Shown here: positions 22,913 through 33,543 of the stretch, piece after piece
Layout of the letters: each line of letters starts with the position of its first letter
Position numbering within the stretch: the first letter of the stretch is position 1
Assembly (NCBI GenBank): GCA_032164245.1
Contig: JAVMKO010000003.1
Location: 8,070,651 to 8,134,650 of the forward strand
From: Sternotherus odoratus
Taxonomy: Eukaryota > Chordata > Testudines > Kinosternidae
DNA: 64,000 bases
Direction: 5' to 3'
Notes under the pieces: generated by a model
Told to the model about the DNA's origin: nothing
Seen by the model: only the letters and a program-made list of their open reading frames with translations
Database searches by the model: none
Program-made: the position numbers and the translations under genes

Positions 22913-23497
22913 GGACACTGAGGAACTGAAGAACCTTTTCCTACACCTCATTGATCCTACTCAGATCCCACAGTGAACATAGAGAGGTCCAGCTCCTTTA
23001 TGAAAGCCATAAATTACTAATCCTGATAATGGTTAGTTTTTCACTTAGTGAAGGAGACCTGCAAGTTTTTAAGGGCTAGTCTCTGGCCCAATTACATGGC
23101 GACATACCGTACCCCAACTCCATCCCTCATGATTTCAGTGTCACCATTCACAGAATAAGAACCACTCCCTGACAGAGAGGGTGGCAGAATCCAGTCATTG
23201 TGCACCACGTGCTTCTTGCACTGCCATTGGGGTGCTGGAATCAATCCTGCCAAACCTTACCCAGTCCAAGGCAGGGGAATAGAAAAGGAAAATTCATGCT
23301 TTTCTCCCATCACTAACTGTAAAATTCAGTGTAAATATATATAGTAAAATACAGACCCCTTACATTCCTGGCAGACGTTGTTTACAATTTTATTCATGTT
23401 ATTTCTCATTTTAATAGGAGATTAACCTCTGTAATGGGTTCTGATTCATTAAATTTGGAAATTTCCCTAAACACATGCAAAATATTGATAAATATTG
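22913..23497. other. Paralogous non-coding DNA
   Basis: 23.03-23.27 kb resembles 43.80-44.05 kb (shared 'tttcacttagtgaaggagacctgc' and 'gtgtcaccattcacagaa'). No exon is seen. Confidence 0.45.
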
Positions 23498-24483
23498 TGT
23501 AAGCAGTGTCAGGATGAGCTCCCCCCTGACATCTGGTGGGGAATTGCGGGAATTGCAGTGAGCTGTGGAAAATAACTTTGGCTGATGTCATTTGCATAGA
23601 CACACCCACCGCACCTAGTACTGAGCTCACAGCAGCCCAAATGGTCACTTTGGCTGCTTTGGGATCCCCGATTTCTCTGTTGTTGGGGCAGGAATGATGG
23701 GATATTGTTAACCTGATTGCGTGAATTGGGGACTGGGACATGTACTTGGCCTTTATCATGATAGAGGGACTTGCCATCATCTAGGTAGCGCTCACCGGCC
23801 AAAACCCACTGTGTTGAGAGAGGCAGTGGATATGTCTCTATATGTTTTGGTGAGGGTATTGTCTGTGAGCCCTCTTCAAGCCTATTGTACTCTGTCTCTT
23901 TTCACTATATGATGTCAAAGCTAGTGTTTGATTCTATTAGGCATCTGGGTTCAGTCTGTTAAGCTGAGCTCACTTTGGGCCCCGTAAGGTGTCTGCACTA
24001 AGGCCCCCCTACTATAAGCTGACATCACTTGAAAGCTGTGACTACTTCAGAGCTGCAATCACTGAGTGCTGTGTTGAGTAGGGGGGCCTGAAATTGTATT
24101 GCTGAGCAGTGGATGGAGTGGACTGACCGCTAGCAAAGTGGTTGGTGATGTACTGCAGCAGATGGAGTGGAGCAGTCTGCGTGACTGCTAGGAGAGTGGC
24201 TGGCACTGTGCAGCAGCTGACAGAGGAGAGCGGCTGGTGAATCAGAGCAGTCCCTGGGCAGGTGAGGGAATGGTTCATGGTGAGGACTGCAGCAGAACCC
24301 CATAGAGAGGTGGGGCAGTTGGTCTCTGACCACGTAAGGTGCCCCTTAACCTGCCTCTGCCAGGTTGTCCCAGGTCACTGGGTGGGGGGTCGAGACGGTT
24401 TTGTATTGTGTCATTAGAATGGAACCCCTGTATACTGAACCCGGCCCAAGTTGCTGCCAACTCTGATGGGCAGAAGGGTTACA
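23498..24483 (+). mobile_element. Solo LTR of the Gypsy-type family
   Basis: TGTAAGCAGTGTCAGGATG at the left and GGGCAGAAGGGTTACA at the right match the ends of the element at 11856-13513. Flanks ATTG and ATTA agree at 3 of 4 bases. No internal coding region is present, so it is likely a solo LTR. Confidence 0.65.
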
Positions 24484-24869
24484 ATTATATGAAACAAATC
24501 CATTTTTCCCAAGGACCTGAAAGAAAACACAAAATCATTACCAATCAACTCTCCAGGTGACAAAACTTAATGGATCGATCACTAACACAGTGATTTGGAT
24601 CACTTTGTTAGCTGCTCACAAGCAACTGAACAGCTAAATCTAGATGTATGGATCTAGGAACAAAGAAGATTGGTCACAGTTACAGGATGAGGGACTCTGT
24701 CCTGGGAAGCAGTAACCCTGAAAAGAGGGATTGTGGGTTGATAATCAGCTCCCAGTGCAATCCTGTTGGTAAAATGGTTAATCCAATCCCTGGCTGCATT
24801 AACAGGGGAATCTTAAATAGGAAGAGGGAGGTTATTTTAACTCTGAATTTTGAACCACCAACTGTGCCC

Positions 24870-25130
24870 ACTTTTGGAATATTGTGTTCAGTTCCATTGT
24901 CCACTAGTCAAGAAGGAGGTTGAACAATTGGAGAGAACTAGATAAGTTCATGAAGGATAGGTCCATCATGGCTATTAGTAAGGAAGGAAAGGGATGGTGT
25001 CCCTTGCTTCTGTTTGCCAAAAGTTGGGAATGAGCACCAGGCGGATGAATCAGTTGATGATTACCTGTTCTGTACATTCCCTCTGGGGTAGCTGGAATTG
25101 GCCACTGTCGGAAGAGAATGAACCTTTGCT
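24870..25130 (+). mobile_element. CR1-type LINE 3' tail
   Basis: The block from 'ggaatattgtgttcagttcc' through AACTAGATAAGTTCATG to a 'ggaattggccactgtcggaag' end is the usual CR1 3' end with an internal deletion. There is no open frame. Confidence 0.7.
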
Positions 25131-25139
25131 TTGACCACT

Positions 25140-25984
25140 CCTCAGGGATGCATTCTTATATACTTTTGCAAACTTACTGAAGTGCAGCCCCTCTATTAGA
25201 GGGTTGCCTTTCTCACCGGTTGGTTGGTTGCGTTCTCAGAGGTTTAGTTAATTGCTTTCTCTCAGGTTTGGTTCAAACAAACATTCATCCATCACACTGT
25301 CCATCCATCATATTGTCTGTTGCCTTTAGGCTAGGTCTGCCTGTTCTTTGTTTTCTGTGTGGCATGTGTTTGTACCCAGGTGTTCTGGTGCCATCTTGGC
25401 CCATGTTCATTTTATTAGTGATTAATATGTACTTCTAGCAGTCCCCTTCTTGCCAACCTCTGTGAGCAGGGACCTGCCTTTTGCTCACAGCCCAGCTTTG
25501 CTTTATGTTAGCAACGTCTTGACCATTACTTCAGTTCAGACCTCAGGCCTCATACCGGGCCTCTGATACCAAGGGTTTATGTCTCAGGGCCTCATCTTAC
25601 TTCAGCATCATATGAGCAGGGTCTATGAACAGACTCACCCCAATGTCCACATTGTTGTTTCATGGAAGAATATGGAAAACTATAATGAAGGACAAAAGGA
25701 AAGCTCCTAGGAGAGAGCATGGGGGATGTGTCTCCTTTGTATCATTGTGCAACTCCTGTGAGAACAAAATGGTGGCGCTTTACAACTTTAACACTGAGTT
25801 TGCTAAAAAGAAATGTGTATAAGTTTGGAGCTATGTTACATAATGTACGGGGTGGGTGGGGTGTATGGTATGAATCTATCACAGAAAAACTAGAATAACT
25901 AGCCACATGTTCTGAGTGATGTTTATACTTGTAAGCCTTTCAGGATGCTTATATGTCACTCTCCCAATCACTAAGGAAAGGATC
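25140..25984 (+). other. Plus-strand array unit, upstream segment
   Basis: 25.62-25.99 kb aligns with 58.67-59.03 kb (shared 'gtataagtttggagctatgtt' and 'aagcctttcaggatgctta'). Both lie upstream of plus-strand terminal exons. No signal-peptide or six-cysteine exon could be found in either. Confidence 0.5.
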
Positions 25985-25998
25985 CTATTTTCAACAAG

Positions 25999-26250
25999 AA
26001 TCAGAGAAGTAGCCGTGTTAGTCGGGAATTGCAGAAGTGACAAAGAGTCCTGTGGCACCTTAAAGCCTAACTAAAGTATTGAAGCATAAGCTTTCGTGGG
26101 CTAATACCCACTTCGTCGGATGCATGCAGTGAAAGTATCCAGGGGCAGGCATCTTACATGCTTATATACCGACAAAGTAGGCATTAGCCCAATCAAGCTT
26201 ATGCTTCAATTCTTTAGTTAGTCTTTAAGGTGCCACAGGACTCTTTGTCA
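25999..26250 (-). mobile_element. Penelope-like retroelement copy with snap-back end and hammerhead-like core
   Basis: An exact 14-base duplication CTATTTTCAACAAG flanks it (25985-25998 and 26251-26264), and the paralogue near 59.03 kb is an empty site. The right end is the reverse complement of the element's own start (GTGACAAAGAGTCCTGTGGC). On the minus strand, bases 26119-26092 read CCGACGA, a GTGGG/CCCAC stem, then GAAA, resembling a hammerhead core. Family assignment is inferred from that. Confidence 0.6.
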
Positions 26251-26639
26251 CTATTTTCAACAAGTAGCTGAGGACATATTTAACTATAGAATTTTCTTGG
26301 TAGCACTCATCATGATGAAAGTTGCCAATCTGCTTCCATTATAACCCCTTCTTCTTACATGATTGCCCATTTCTGGACAGTTCTCCTTTCCGGGTATCAT
26401 TTTGGATTTGAAAGGCCTGCTGTCCTTGGACTGAGGGGAGTTGGTAGGAGCTGTTGTGAGTCTCTCTGGCAAGAAAGAAAGCAGGGAAGAGCTAACAGGC
26501 TGCTCTTGAAAAATACAAACTGGTAGGAGGTCAGAAAATGGGAAAACAGCTGTGGGATAGAAATGTTTACTCAGTCCCTGAGGTAGCATGTCTAGACCAG
26601 GTAGTTTCTTTTTTCTTTTTGAATTTTGTTTGCCCCAGA

Positions 26640-27870
26640 TGGGGGAGTGTTATACGTGTGAAGGGGTGCCTTGCCTGGGTTGGGCTATGTTATCTAACAC
26701 AGTGTGCCTTGCCTGGGTGGGGTTTGTTATCTGAGACAGGTAACGTAGGAGTTTCCCTGCCATGGGGGAGGGAGGAGCCTCGAGCCCATGAAGAAGGGAG
26801 GAGCAAAACAGTCAGTTCCATCTTGGCTGGCTTCCAGGGAGGAGGCCAGGGCCAGAGAGTTCCATCTTGGCTGGTCTCCAGGGAGGAGGCCAGGGCCAGA
26901 GAGCTCCATCTTGGCTGGTCTCCAGGGAGGAGGCCAGGGCCAGGAGAGTTCCATCTTTGCTGTACATGAGGCAGGAGGTTTGCCAAGGTAGCTGGCAAGG
27001 GTTCTAGACCATCTTTGGCTATAAAGATGGCTCTACCTTTTTCTGATACTTCTACTTAGGTGATGTAAGTAAATTGGATTCTTCTAATAAGCCGTGCCTT
27101 TTGGGATGTTGATTCCTTTTCAGACCAAAGTGGGAAACCCCAAATGTAAAGTGTCTGTATTTCTGCTTTAACCTTTTTCTTTATTAAATTTTCTAGTTAT
27201 AAAACCGTCTGGTTTATTTCCCTTAGGGTTTTTCTCTGCTTCCAGTCTGGGAAGGGGGAAGGGAAGGGAATAGGAACCAGGGCAGCTAGGGGCCTAGCTG
27301 GAGTGTGAAAACTGTCTCTCCTTACCGTCAGGTTAGACGGGGGAAGGAGGAAGCAGTTTTCAGGTGTCTGCCTCTCAGATACAGAGAGACAGGGGTGGGG
27401 GAAGTCTGCCTTCAGCCGGGGAGGGTGAAGGACAGAAAGCAGCCTCCAAGTATCTGACTTTGAATCCCAGGAAGGGGGTATAAAGTTAGGGTCTGGCTCT
27501 CAGGTTGAGAGAGACAGGGCTAAGGGAAGTCTGCCTTCAGCTGGTCAGCGTGAAGGGAAGCAGTCTTCCGGTTTCTGACTTTAAAACCCAAGGAGGGGGG
27601 TTCAAAGTCAGGGTTAGGGGAAGATTGGGGGCCCCTCCAAGGTTTTGGAAGTATACCCGATTGGTGGCAGCGATTGGTGACCCCAAGAACCCCAACTGGC
27701 AAGGTGGGGTTGTCTTGGGGTGGAGGACTTGTTGGTCTGGCATAGAAGAGGCCCAGCCTTTGTACTCAAGAGCATAGAGGCTGGGGGTTCCCCCTCTACA
27801 GGAAGGTTTTGGTTCACCTTGGGGCTAAACCACTCACCAAACAGGGGAAACTGGGGCACTCACGAAGTGT
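26640..27870 (+). mobile_element. Endogenous-retrovirus-type LTR and leader
   Basis: A promoter-like region has four copies of a 44-base repeat (26815-26960), then CTATAAAGATGG as TATA box near 27019, and a CTTTATTAAATTTTC region near 27180. A segment reading GATTGGTGGCAGCGATTGGTGACC (27660-27682) looks like the end of an LTR followed by a primer-binding-site leader. No gag, pol or env frame could be read. Exact ends are not defined. Confidence 0.5.
26815..26960 (+). repeat. 44-base tandem repeat in LTR promoter region
   Basis: Units start GTTCCATCTTGGCTGG at 26815, 26859 and 26903, with a partial copy at 26948, a step of 44-45 bases. Such direct repeats in U3 usually carry enhancer sites. 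Confidence 0.8.
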
Positions 27871-27879
27871 GATGATAGC

Positions 27880-28414
27880 AACGTAAGCAGCGGAGAAGGT
27901 GGGGGAGGGGCTGGGAGCAGTCTCCCACAGGCTAGATGTGATAAATCAAACCCTGCTGGATCAATCACTGCCCATCAACCCAGCGGGCAATGTAGACAAG
28001 CCCAGAAGAGGGGCAGGCTTTAGACTTACATGAGCTGGAAGACAGAATAATCCATGCATTCTTTAAGAAAAAATATCCTATAATTAATTATTTTTTTGGT
28101 TTTAGCAATGGATAAAAGTATGTTTTAAACTAAAACTGTACATAGATGTGAGTCTTGTTCTGCAGCTTATATATATCTTATATTTGTCTTATATGTGTCT
28201 TATATATGTCAACATTTCTAAAGTTCCCAACTTTGACTAAAGCCCCAGTGGAATATAAAATTTCAACTTCTTTTAAATGTTAATAAACATTTCAATGACA
28301 TTTTGTAACATATTTCCAGCCGACTTACTATGTAATTTGATGAGATTCTCCTTTTTTAATGGCACGGTAAACTTTAGTTTTCGAAGATTAATAGAAAGGA
28401 CTTTTATAAGAAAA
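27880..28414 (+). other. MITE remnant and intron-like paralogous DNA
   Basis: 27.88-28.01 kb ends GTAGACAAGCCC, the end of a MITE whose start (GGGCTTGTCTACAC) is at 47.68 kb. 28.02-28.41 kb matches 48.04-48.46 kb and is the intron upstream of the plus-strand terminal exon. Confidence 0.45.
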
Positions 28415-29667
28415 CTAGTGTAAAAGCCTGTGTACAATGGCCAAGGTTAACGGCACGTGTGTCCCCCCCCACTCACTAAGCTCTCCCTCCAATGGCCCCC
28501 CCACTCGCTCAGCTCTCTCCCCCTCTGACCCCAATGCCCCCCCACTTGCTGAGCACTTTCCCCCTCCCCCTTCCAATGCCCCCCAGTCGCTCAGCTCTCC
28601 CCCTCTCCCCCACTGCATGCCCCCCACTCGCTCAGCTCTCTCCCCCTCCCCGCACTCCAACAGCCCCTCAACCCCTCATCATGCGCCCGACAGCCCAGCC
28701 CACTCCCTCCCATCCCCCCCAGCAGCATTCAGTCACCCCCTCCGGTTGCTGATACCCCAGTCCCCGTTACCTAACTGGCCATTTTGTGTAGATTTCCATG
28801 CCCCATCCAACCCTCCCTGCTCACTGGCCACCCCCTCCAGAGACATCCCATCCCTAACTACCCCCGCATCCAACCCACCCTACAGGCAGAGCATGGGCAG
28901 GGAGCGGGTCTGTAACATGCTCCTGGGGGGCGCCGACTGCTGCGGGTGCTGGGCCCGGCCACTGGACGCACTGCCCGCGACACCGCCAGGGACCCTGCCA
29001 CCCCAACTCTCCTCCCCCCTCGCACTATAACATTCAAAGCTTCCAGCCAGTAGCAGCATGGAGCAGGGTGGGCTGGTGCCAACCCCACCCCCCCAGCTAA
29101 CCCACCAGACCACCCTGGACCCCCACCTCCCCTTAAGCACAGGGCCCGGAGTGGTTGCCGGGTCCATCCAATGGACTGAACGGCTCTGCTTGGACCCCAC
29201 GTCTCCCTGAAGCACTGGACCCACAAAGCGCAGGACCCCGGCCGGTTGCCCAGGTCTATCCTATGGACGGGATGGTTCTGCTTGGACCCGTTCTGGGCAC
29301 CACCACAAACCTGGTGCCCATGAGCTTCAGATCCCTGCCTGGCCGCAGCGGCAGCTGCGAGTCCGGGACGTTCCTTCCCAGCAGCGGGCGAGAGGCGGCC
29401 CCCCAGGCGCCTACATGCTGCAGCACCCCCGTCCGCAGCGGGCAGGACACCTGCGCCATGGGCTTCTGGTGGGAGGCCTGGGCGGGGACTTCAGCAGTGA
29501 AGCTGCATCCAGAGCAGGTTGCGGCGGGGACGGGAGCACCATGTGCAGCGGCCACGGTGGCCATTTTGTGCTGCCAAACTACACCTCCCAGCATGCCGTT
29601 CGTCCAGGCCGTCTCTACTGCGCATGACGGCTTTGGACAAACTTCCTTAGCCTTTTATTATATAGGA
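28415..29667 (-). mobile_element. Helitron family 1, with empty-site evidence
   Basis: On the minus strand it starts TCCTATATAATAAAAGG and ends CTTTTACACTAG. The host sequence AAGAAAA|TGAGAATC is uninterrupted at 48464/48465 and 59191/59192, so the exact insertion is between A and T with no duplication. That is the Helitron signature. The 1253-base interior has C-rich tandem blocks and a CpG-rich segment of unknown origin at 28.85-29.60 kb. Confidence 0.85.
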
Positions 29668-29786
29668 TGAGAATCTTCCTCCTTTACTGGAGAGTTAGGA
29701 GTAAAGGGGAGGGAGATCCAGGTTCAGATGTCAGGCATATTTACTTAGTAAATCAGGTAGGCAGACAGTCCACATGTTTAGATATA

Positions 29787-30085
29787 TAGTAGACTCTCGA
29801 TTATCCAGGATGAGAGGGAAAAAATTAATCCTGGTTAATAAAATCCTGGATAATCACCATCCATCGGAAATATGGGGAGAGTGGGTTGGTTTACCAGGCA
29901 CTCTGCACCAGGGAGAAGGGTTGTTCATTCACTGGCTGCCCAGAGCCCTGGTGAGTTGTTTTTTGTTTGTTCTTGGGGCGGCAACAAAGCCAGAGCTGGC
30001 CCTGTGAATTATGCAAATTATTTTTTGACATCCTGGTTAATCCACATCCTGGTTAACCCAATCCTGGATAATCGAGAGTCTACTG
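29787..30085. mobile_element. TA-flanked MITE (pogo/Tigger-like), copy 1
   Basis: Ends AGTAGACTCTCGATTATCC and GGATAATCGAGAGTCTACTG are inverted repeats, flanked by TA on both sides. Internal GGTTAATAAAATCCTGGATAA repeats echo the ends. TA targets and this length suit a non-autonomous Tc1/mariner-superfamily (pogo-like) element. Confidence 0.75.
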
Positions 30086-30291
30086 TATTTGATTATCTTC
30101 ATTAAAACTGTTGAAGAATGTTGCAGCAGGGAAAATGAATCCCCAGCTCTGGAGTTAACCAGGAATAGCTGCACACACTATTAAGTGGTGGGGAAATTCC
30201 TGATTTCCTTTTGATTTCAAATGTAATGTCACATTTTCCTTCCTTTAATGGTTATAAACATAGAAAGTGAAATTTTCTTCCCTATTTGCAG

Positions 30292-30476
30292 CTCAGTCCG
30301 TGTGTGATAGCAGCAGAGATTGTCAATGCAGGATCGCTGGGAATCTGGCGGACGGCGCCTTGCTTCTAAAATCATTGGACCCTTTTCATCTGGGCTGTGC
30401 AGAATCTCGTGAACTGGAAACAAATTCACATGGGAGCCCTTCGATCACTCACAAGAACTTTTTATTCTCCTTTTAA
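30292..30476 (+). CDS. Candidate terminal exon of an unrecognised secreted peptide (plus copy 1)
   Basis: It follows a strong acceptor (TTCTTCCCTATTTGCAG, ending at 30291). Read in phase 1 it gives QSVCDSSRDCQCRIAGNLA, then ALLLKSLDPFHLGC, and stays open to a TAA at 30474-30476. The tail after ELE differs from gene A because of small indels. It has four cysteines (VC, CQC, GC). Phase 1 is what the array's signal-peptide exon supplies. However, no exon 1 or promoter was found on the plus strand upstream, where a Helitron and a MITE have inserted. It could be an orphan exon. The function is unknown. Confidence 0.4.
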
Positions 30477-30480
30477 TAAA
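30475..30480 (+). terminator. Polyadenylation signal
   Basis: AATAAA in CTTTTAATAAAAGTAACC, in the same place relative to the exon as in gene A. Confidence 0.6.
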
Positions 30481-31934
30481 AGTAACCGGTTGTGATGATG
30501 CACAGCAAATGGTGATGTGAGTGTTATGACTGGGGCCTGCGGGGGCTGTTTTGATATTTTTTCCATAAAAATCCCTTTCTTCTCTTTTTAAACAAAATAT
30601 AAATAAAATAAAAGGCATTCTGATACTGCTGCAGGGAGGTGGCTGGTAGAGCAGCAATTGATAATTGCTTTATTTTCTCCTATTTTTAAATAGCACTGTA
30701 TGCTTCTTTTATAGATTTAGAGATGGCAACGGTAACAAGAGGCACAACTTACCCCACCTTACTCTAGGCTGGCTGGCTGCTAAGCCCAGATCACTGGCTT
30801 CCCTAGCCTGCAGGCATGACCAGGAGTATTTAGAAAGCTTACAACTGTAATACTGTATAATACAATTTTCAACACACCACACATCCTCCACAGCTGATGA
30901 TGCTCCAGCTGAGTTGCTTCCAGCTGCTGACTAGAATCCAAAGAACTCCCTTTAATTGGTTTCTGCCTGTCGCACCGACAACCCTGCCTGGATTTATGGG
31001 TGTCAGAGGGGTGTGGTGGTGGTGCTGAATGATTTTGAATTGTTGTGGCTGATATGTATAAGTGTGGTAAGAATGACTTTGGGGTGGCTTGGCACATTTG
31101 AATTTGCTAGAGGATTCTGGGAGCAGGGTTCTTTTACCATTATAATGATGGGGTACAAATGTATTGGAAGTGCTCAAATGGTACTTGAATCTAGTAAACA
31201 CTAGATTTGCATGTATGTTTCAATATCAAACTTTGGAATATATCAGCCTTGGGGGACTAGCTCACCAAAGTAAAGAAGAGGAAAAAGCCTGTGATCACTG
31301 GGGTTAGTACAGGCTGACAAAGGGTCAAAATGACCCTTTTCAGATGGCATCACACTAAGAGCAGAAGTCAATGACGGATGAGACAGTAAACATTGATTTA
31401 TTTTTTGTCTGTGCCCATTTTGCAGTCCTTCCTAAAATATCAGTTAGAGAAAACCAGTAATTATACGCCCAAAGGGAATATTTCTGGGACATGTGACTCT
31501 TTTGAAAACAAAAGGAATAAATGCTAAGCAAGTAAATAAGTTAAGTTAGTTCCCCAATAAGCATATGAAGAGGTCTATGATGCTCTGAGACAGAAGGCCT
31601 TAGGGTAACCGAGACTCTGTTAAGAAGCACTATTGTGGGACCTTTGAACCAGAAGGAGTCAGAGTAAACTAGACCCTGCTTCACGGGACATTTGAGAGAG
31701 CAAATACCTGAGAGGGGGAAGAAGAGAAGAAAAGAATTCCCCATCTAGACATGGCCAGTGCCTCAGTTTCCCCTGTTGGGAGGTTTATTTAGTCTCGGCT
31801 GAAACAAAACTTCGCCCAAACTTGGGGCAAAAAATATGGTGAAAAATAAAAACAAAACCTTCTGGGCAGTGGTGCTTCCTCGGGGACTGATTCGATATTT
31901 CTTCCAGTCAGTTTTTCATGTACAACAGTTTTCA

Positions 31935-32235
31935 TAGATTTTGAGGCCAGGAAGGATCATTGTGATCACATAGCCTGACGTTCCATTGAACATGGGCCAT
32001 AGAACTGCCCCAAAATAATTCATAAAGCATATATTTTAGGAAAACATATAATCTTGATTTAAAAATTGTCAGTGATGGAGAATCCAGCACAACTCTTGGT
32101 ACCTTTTTCCAAGGGCTAATTACCCTCACTGTTAAAAAATTACACCTTGTTTCCAATCTTCATTTGTCTAGCTTAAACGTCCAGCCTTTGGATTACAGTA
32201 CACCTTTCTTGGCTTGATTGAGGGCTCAATGTTAA
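31935..32235 (-). mobile_element. CR1-like LINE 3' tail (copy B)
   Basis: Same fragment as at 4040-4345, including the 'ctatggcccatgttcaatgg' block. It is a shared, pre-duplication insertion. Confidence 0.6.
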
Positions 32236-32684
32236 AGATTTGTTCCCCATGTAATTAACCATAAATAGTAATCAGGTACCACTTAGACTTAAGGCCTCAG
32301 CCCTTTTAAAGCAGACTAGTCTGATTTCTTCTATTCTCCTCAATATGGACATGTTTGGGGAAATCTCTCAGAGCTCCTGGGGTCTCACATGCACATTTAA
32401 ATATTGGGAGGCTTTCTGCAATCATTTCCATTCTTGAAAGAAAACCTGCTGCACAGAGCCATGTCTGGAAGCTCTGGCACAAGAGAAGAGGACCTGGCCA
32501 TGGGACAGTTTAAGAGCAGAGGGGACAAGAAGGAGGATCGAGGTGTTCGGGGGTACTAAGGTAGGTTGTAAACTGACTGGACCCAACTCTGCTGACAATA
32601 CCGTAAACCAAGCAGATTTGTAAAAACTGTAAAGATCAGGACAGAATTCATTTACAGGTACTCACCGAAACATACATATATATA

Positions 32685-33322
32685 CTAGTGTAAAAGCCCG
32701 TGTACACTGGCCAAGGGTAATGGCTCGTGCCCCCCCCCCACACTCACTCAGCTCTCTCCCCCCCTTCCCCGGCCCCCGCACTCACTCAGCTCTCTCCCCT
32801 CTTCCCCCACTCCAATGCCCCCCCCCACTCGCTCAGCTCTCTCTCCCCTCCCTTCCTCCCCCAGCCCCCGCACTCGCTCAGCTCTGTCCCCCTTCCCTTC
32901 TCCCCCAACCCCCGCACTCACTCATCTCTCTCACCCACCCCCACACTCCAATGCCCCCCCCCCCACTCGCTCAGCTCTCTCCCCCTCTGCCACTCCAATG
33001 GCCCCAGAACCCCTCGTCGGACGCCCGACAGCCCAGCCCGCTCCCTCCCATCCCCACAGCAGTATGGGGAAGGCAGCCCGCTCTGGCTAGGCACCTCCAC
33101 CCCGCCGGCCCAGCGCTCCTTCCCTCTCCCTGCCCGGCCAGAGCCCCCTGCCTGCGCCTTCTGTGCCCAGCCACCCTCCTGCCTTGCTTCCCTCGTGGCG
33201 GCGCATGCGCAGCAGCCATATTGTGCTGCCGGCCTACACCTCCCAGCATGCTGTTCATCCGTGACGTCTCTACTGCGCATGACGGCTTCAGACAAACTTC
33301 TTTAGCCTTTTATTATATAGGA
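32685..33322 (-). mobile_element. Helitron family 1 (copy B)
   Basis: Same insertion as 4792-5366: A before CTAG and T after AGGA on the plus strand, and identical flanks (GATATATTTTCCATGGCC). It is longer by about 60 bases because the tandem C-rich blocks differ in number. Confidence 0.75.
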
Positions 33323-33349
33323 TATATTTTCCATGGCCTAAGAACACCA

Positions 33350-33543
33350 CCACAACCAGTTACTTTTATTAAAAGGAGAACAACAAGCTATTATGGGTCA
33401 TACAAGAACTCCCCTGTGGATTTTTTCCAGTTCACAAGATTCTTCGCAGCCCGGATGAAAAGGATCCAAGGATTTTAGAAGCAAGGTGTCGTCTGCCAGA
33501 TTTCCAATGGTCCTGCACCAACGTTCTCTGATACCATCGCTCA
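33350..33543 (-). other. Terminal exon of defensin gene B, with the alternative open frame
   Basis: Same structure as 5734-5538: TGA at once (33543-33541) after a phase-0 junction, or 47 codons to TGA at 33400-33398 in phase 1. Here the DCQC segment has four clustered base changes that turn it into ERWC, so the first cysteine is lost. Further changes include Leu to Pro in the FHLGC block. Exons 1 and 2 of the same gene are unchanged, so this exon is evolving faster. Confidence 0.5.
33365..33370 (-). terminator. Polyadenylation signal, gene B
   Basis: AATAAA on the minus strand in the same context as gene A. Confidence 0.75.

Noticed and set aside
22087..22951. Long overlapping open frames on both strands (up to 298 codons)
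   Set aside because: They come from a GC-rich tandem array inside an hAT element; all are Gly/Arg- or Pro-rich and stop-free through composition.
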